Below the pieces are notes generated by a model. The model ran no database searches and had not been told where the DNA came from. It saw only the letters and a program-made list of their open reading frames with translations. A DNA stretch of 64,000 bases from the NCBI RefSeq assembly GCF_028769735.1, contig NC_088178.1, forward strand, positions 6,390,001 to 6,454,000. The letters run 5' to 3'. Source of the DNA: Zonotrichia leucophrys gambelii (Eukaryota > Chordata > Aves > Passeriformes > Passerellidae). Shown piece after piece: positions 62,060-64,000 of this stretch (position 1 is the stretch's first letter; each line of letters begins with the position of its first letter). The translations under genes were made by a program, and so were the position numbers.

Positions 62060-62170
62060 AAAGTAAAATTTTTTACAGCTTTTTAAAAATATGTTTTTAA
62101 TGTTTTAAGTATTTAAAGTAAAATTTTTTACAAGTTTTTTAAAAAAATATTTATAATGTTTTAAATATTT
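62060..62170 (+). repeat. 55-bp tandem duplication inside the PTGS2 3' UTR
   Basis: Two AT-rich copies starting aaagtaaaattttttaca (62060 and 62115) are each about 55 bp and differ by a few bases and small indels. They lie about 600 nt after the stop codon. Confidence 0.9.
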
Positions 62171-62879
62171 AAGAAAATAGTACTTTTCTTGGATTCTACT
62201 TCTTTTTGAAGGAAGTGTGACTGATGTATTTGTTGTGTAAGGGAGTGAAAATGAGATACTGAGCTTAGCAGTAACTGACTCTCAGGCTGCAATACAAGGC
62301 TGTTTGCATTTGGATAGGGATGTTTTTATTATGTAACTCTGGGGAGGTCTTAAACTTGGCCGAAGGCACTGGGATTCTTTTCATAGCTATAGTTCTCTGG
62401 TCTACTTGAAAATGTAATTTTAATGTCTGTTACTCCAAGGACAGGAGGACAGTATAGCTGGGGTTAGAGTGTGTTGTGGCTTTGTGCTCCCAAAACCAGG
62501 GAGACTGTAAACTGAGCAGCTCTGTAAATACACAGAGAGCTGAACACAAGAGCTTCAGCAGCACTTCCAGGCACAGGAGGTAGCTCTGCCTGTGTGCACA
62601 AGCTGTACATATAATTTGTACTTCTATTTATTGGGGAGGGAGGAGGGATAATATTTTATTTATAATTTATAAACAGTTATTTTAAGTTAAGTCTCTTAAG
62701 CTTCTTTAAAACTGGCCAGCGCAAAATCTCCTAGACGTATTTGTCCTTATCCAGCAGTGAAATATCTAGTCTCATCTGGGCACATAGGTTACACAGGATC
62801 TTGTATAGGACTTCAGACTTTGCATGTAAGGGTATCTTTTTTTAATTTCTAGAGAGGAAATATAGAAGATGATCCTCCC

Positions 62880-62885
62880 AATAAA
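62880..62885 (+). terminator. PTGS2: Possible proximal PTGS2 poly(A) signal
   Basis: An AATAAA hexamer lies about 1.4 kb into the 3' UTR. Use of it would give a transcript about 0.8 kb shorter. The downstream sequence is not clearly GU-rich, so it is only a candidate. Confidence 0.35.
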
Positions 62886-63679
62886 GCAGCTGGGGAACTA
62901 TAGGGAAAAAGAAAATGTCACTTCAGACTGGAATAGAGCAGCAACCGGGTATTCTGTGCCCCTGCCCAAAATTACTTGACTACTTGTGGAAAAGGACTTG
63001 AGTTTTCTATTTCATCTGAACTCTTAAGCACTTGTAGAGGCTTGTGCATTGTACCAGCTCTGGCAGCAGTGTAGTTTGTCTGTGGCTTCTGTTTTCCATG
63101 GATTTGTGTAGAGGCAGCCATGCCTCGTGCTGGGTAGGGCTGTAGTTGTGGCCATGAACAGCAGAACCGAGTTCTCCTGCAGCCGTCGATACCAGTGACT
63201 CATCTGGAGTGGTCCTTGGTATGGATGCTGTGGGAGCAGGACGGGCATTTGTTTTCCTTTCTGTGTTGGAAGCACGAAGAAGGGAAAACCTTCTCTCCCC
63301 TTGTATCCAAAGGTGGTCAGTACTGTACGTGCTAACAAGTGAACACTGCTTGGACATTTGTTCCTCATGCAAATTGTCCATCAGACCCAGCTCTGGGCAC
63401 CCTTCTGCCATCAACCCAGGAGCAGGGTTTGGCAGAGTCAAAGGGAGACAAGTCTGGACAGATTGAGTTATTTTGGGGTAGGCACAGAGGAATTCCTCAG
63501 ACCATCTCACTTGAGTTAAGTTACAGGCTGCTTCAGCAAGGATTCCTGTGCACTCTGTGTTCTGTACTCTGCAGCCGCTAAATGTGGATGTTTGAGATTA
63601 TTTATTTAAAATTCTGTGAATTGTTTTTCACTTTATTTTTGTAGGACAACGATGTTGTTAAAATGCAATTGTTTATATA

Positions 63680-63685
63680 AATAAA
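63680..63685 (+). terminator. PTGS2: PTGS2 poly(A) signal
   Basis: AATAAA is followed about 20 nt later by a TG/T-rich stretch (63701-63727), as expected for a cleavage and polyadenylation site near 63700-63705. Confidence 0.8.
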
Positions 63686-63705
63686 TTGAAAACTTTACCT
63701 TTATG

Positions 63706-64000
63706 TGCTCCTTTGTTTGTGTTTTCCTTCAGCAGTATTTCGGGTGGAACAGTTCTTTAATTGATTACATGGAGAATTACAGAGCATTACCAGCAGCACT
63801 AAATGCTCTGATGTGTCAAACCCAAGATGCCTGTAGCTTAAATTACCCAGATGCAGTATTTTTTTTCTCTTTGGCCTCAATGAAAAGGGATGTCACTATT
63901 CCATCCCTGGAGTAGCCAGCTCCTGTTATCTACATTCGAGATGCCAGCACAGCCCTGGCAGCTTCAAAGGGAAAGTACAATACTGGAGTTGCACAACACC
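63706..64000. other. Downstream flank of PTGS2
   Basis: The sequence begins with the T/TG-rich downstream element of the poly(A) site. I see no further gene, repeat or motif of note in the remaining ~270 bases. Confidence 0.7.

Larger units (their letters stand above)
61469..63705 (+). other. PTGS2: PTGS2 3' UTR
   Basis: About 2.2 kb of AT-rich sequence runs from the stop codon to the canonical AATAAA at 63680-63685. An AU-rich element cluster of overlapping ATTTA pentamers lies immediately after the stop (61487-61524), the hallmark of the unstable COX-2 mRNA. Further TTATTTAT-type runs occur near 62648-62672. A 55-bp tandem duplication spans 62060-62170. Short frames in this stretch (for example at 63007-63510) have no coding character. 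Confidence 0.9.

Noticed and set aside
63007..63510. 167-aa minus-strand frame in the PTGS2 3' UTR
   Set aside because: No domain recognised, antisense to a UTR, and unsupported by any promoter or splice signal.
1..64000. An undescribed multi-gene system
   Set aside because: Both genes present are well-known eicosanoid genes in a conserved neighbourhood; the rest is repeats and unique non-coding DNA. Any novelty is at the level of regulatory sites and small lineage-specific changes.

Overview
This is a window of vertebrate, almost certainly avian nuclear DNA. The clues are intron-split genes, about two dozen 3'-end fragments of the CR1 LINE on both strands (the dominant interspersed repeat of birds), and coding exons that match the avian versions of two arachidonate genes. 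A probable ERV-L-type solo LTR near 5.5 kb and the CR1 types point to a songbird-like genome, but that is from memory and uncertain. I see no prokaryotic features, CRISPR array, tRNA or rRNA gene.

Layout. (1) 1-32.3 kb: the 5' part of PLA2G4A (cytosolic phospholipase A2 alpha) on the minus strand. Coding exon 2 with the start codon (CDS 16206-16238) and exon 3 (9842-9923) are in the window, and the remaining exons lie beyond the left edge. A CpG island at about 31.88-32.58 kb is the best candidate promoter and non-coding first exon. (2) 32.6-55.8 kb: non-coding intergenic DNA with CR1 fragments, low-complexity tracts, a few short tandem duplications and two full CRE-type motifs (41.04 and 46.36 kb). 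(3) 55.8-63.7 kb: a complete PTGS2 (cyclooxygenase-2) gene on the plus strand. It has a GC-rich TATA promoter, 10 coding exons encoding 604 aa with all catalytic residues intact, and a ~2.2 kb AU-rich 3' UTR ending at a canonical poly(A) signal. (4) 63.7-64.0 kb: downstream flank with nothing recognised.

The two genes stand head to head. PLA2G4A releases arachidonic acid from membrane phospholipids and PTGS2 converts it to prostaglandin H2, so the window holds two consecutive steps of one pathway flanking a shared intergenic region of about 24 kb. This neighbourhood is also known in mammals. I found no previously undescribed system. The points most worth checking are the loss of one PTGS2 N-glycosylation sequon, an AP-1-type site at the place of the mammalian CRE, CRE-bearing candidate elements between the two genes, a 55-bp duplication in the PTGS2 3' UTR and a possible proximal poly(A) site. 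CR1 boundaries are given to within roughly 10-20 bp.
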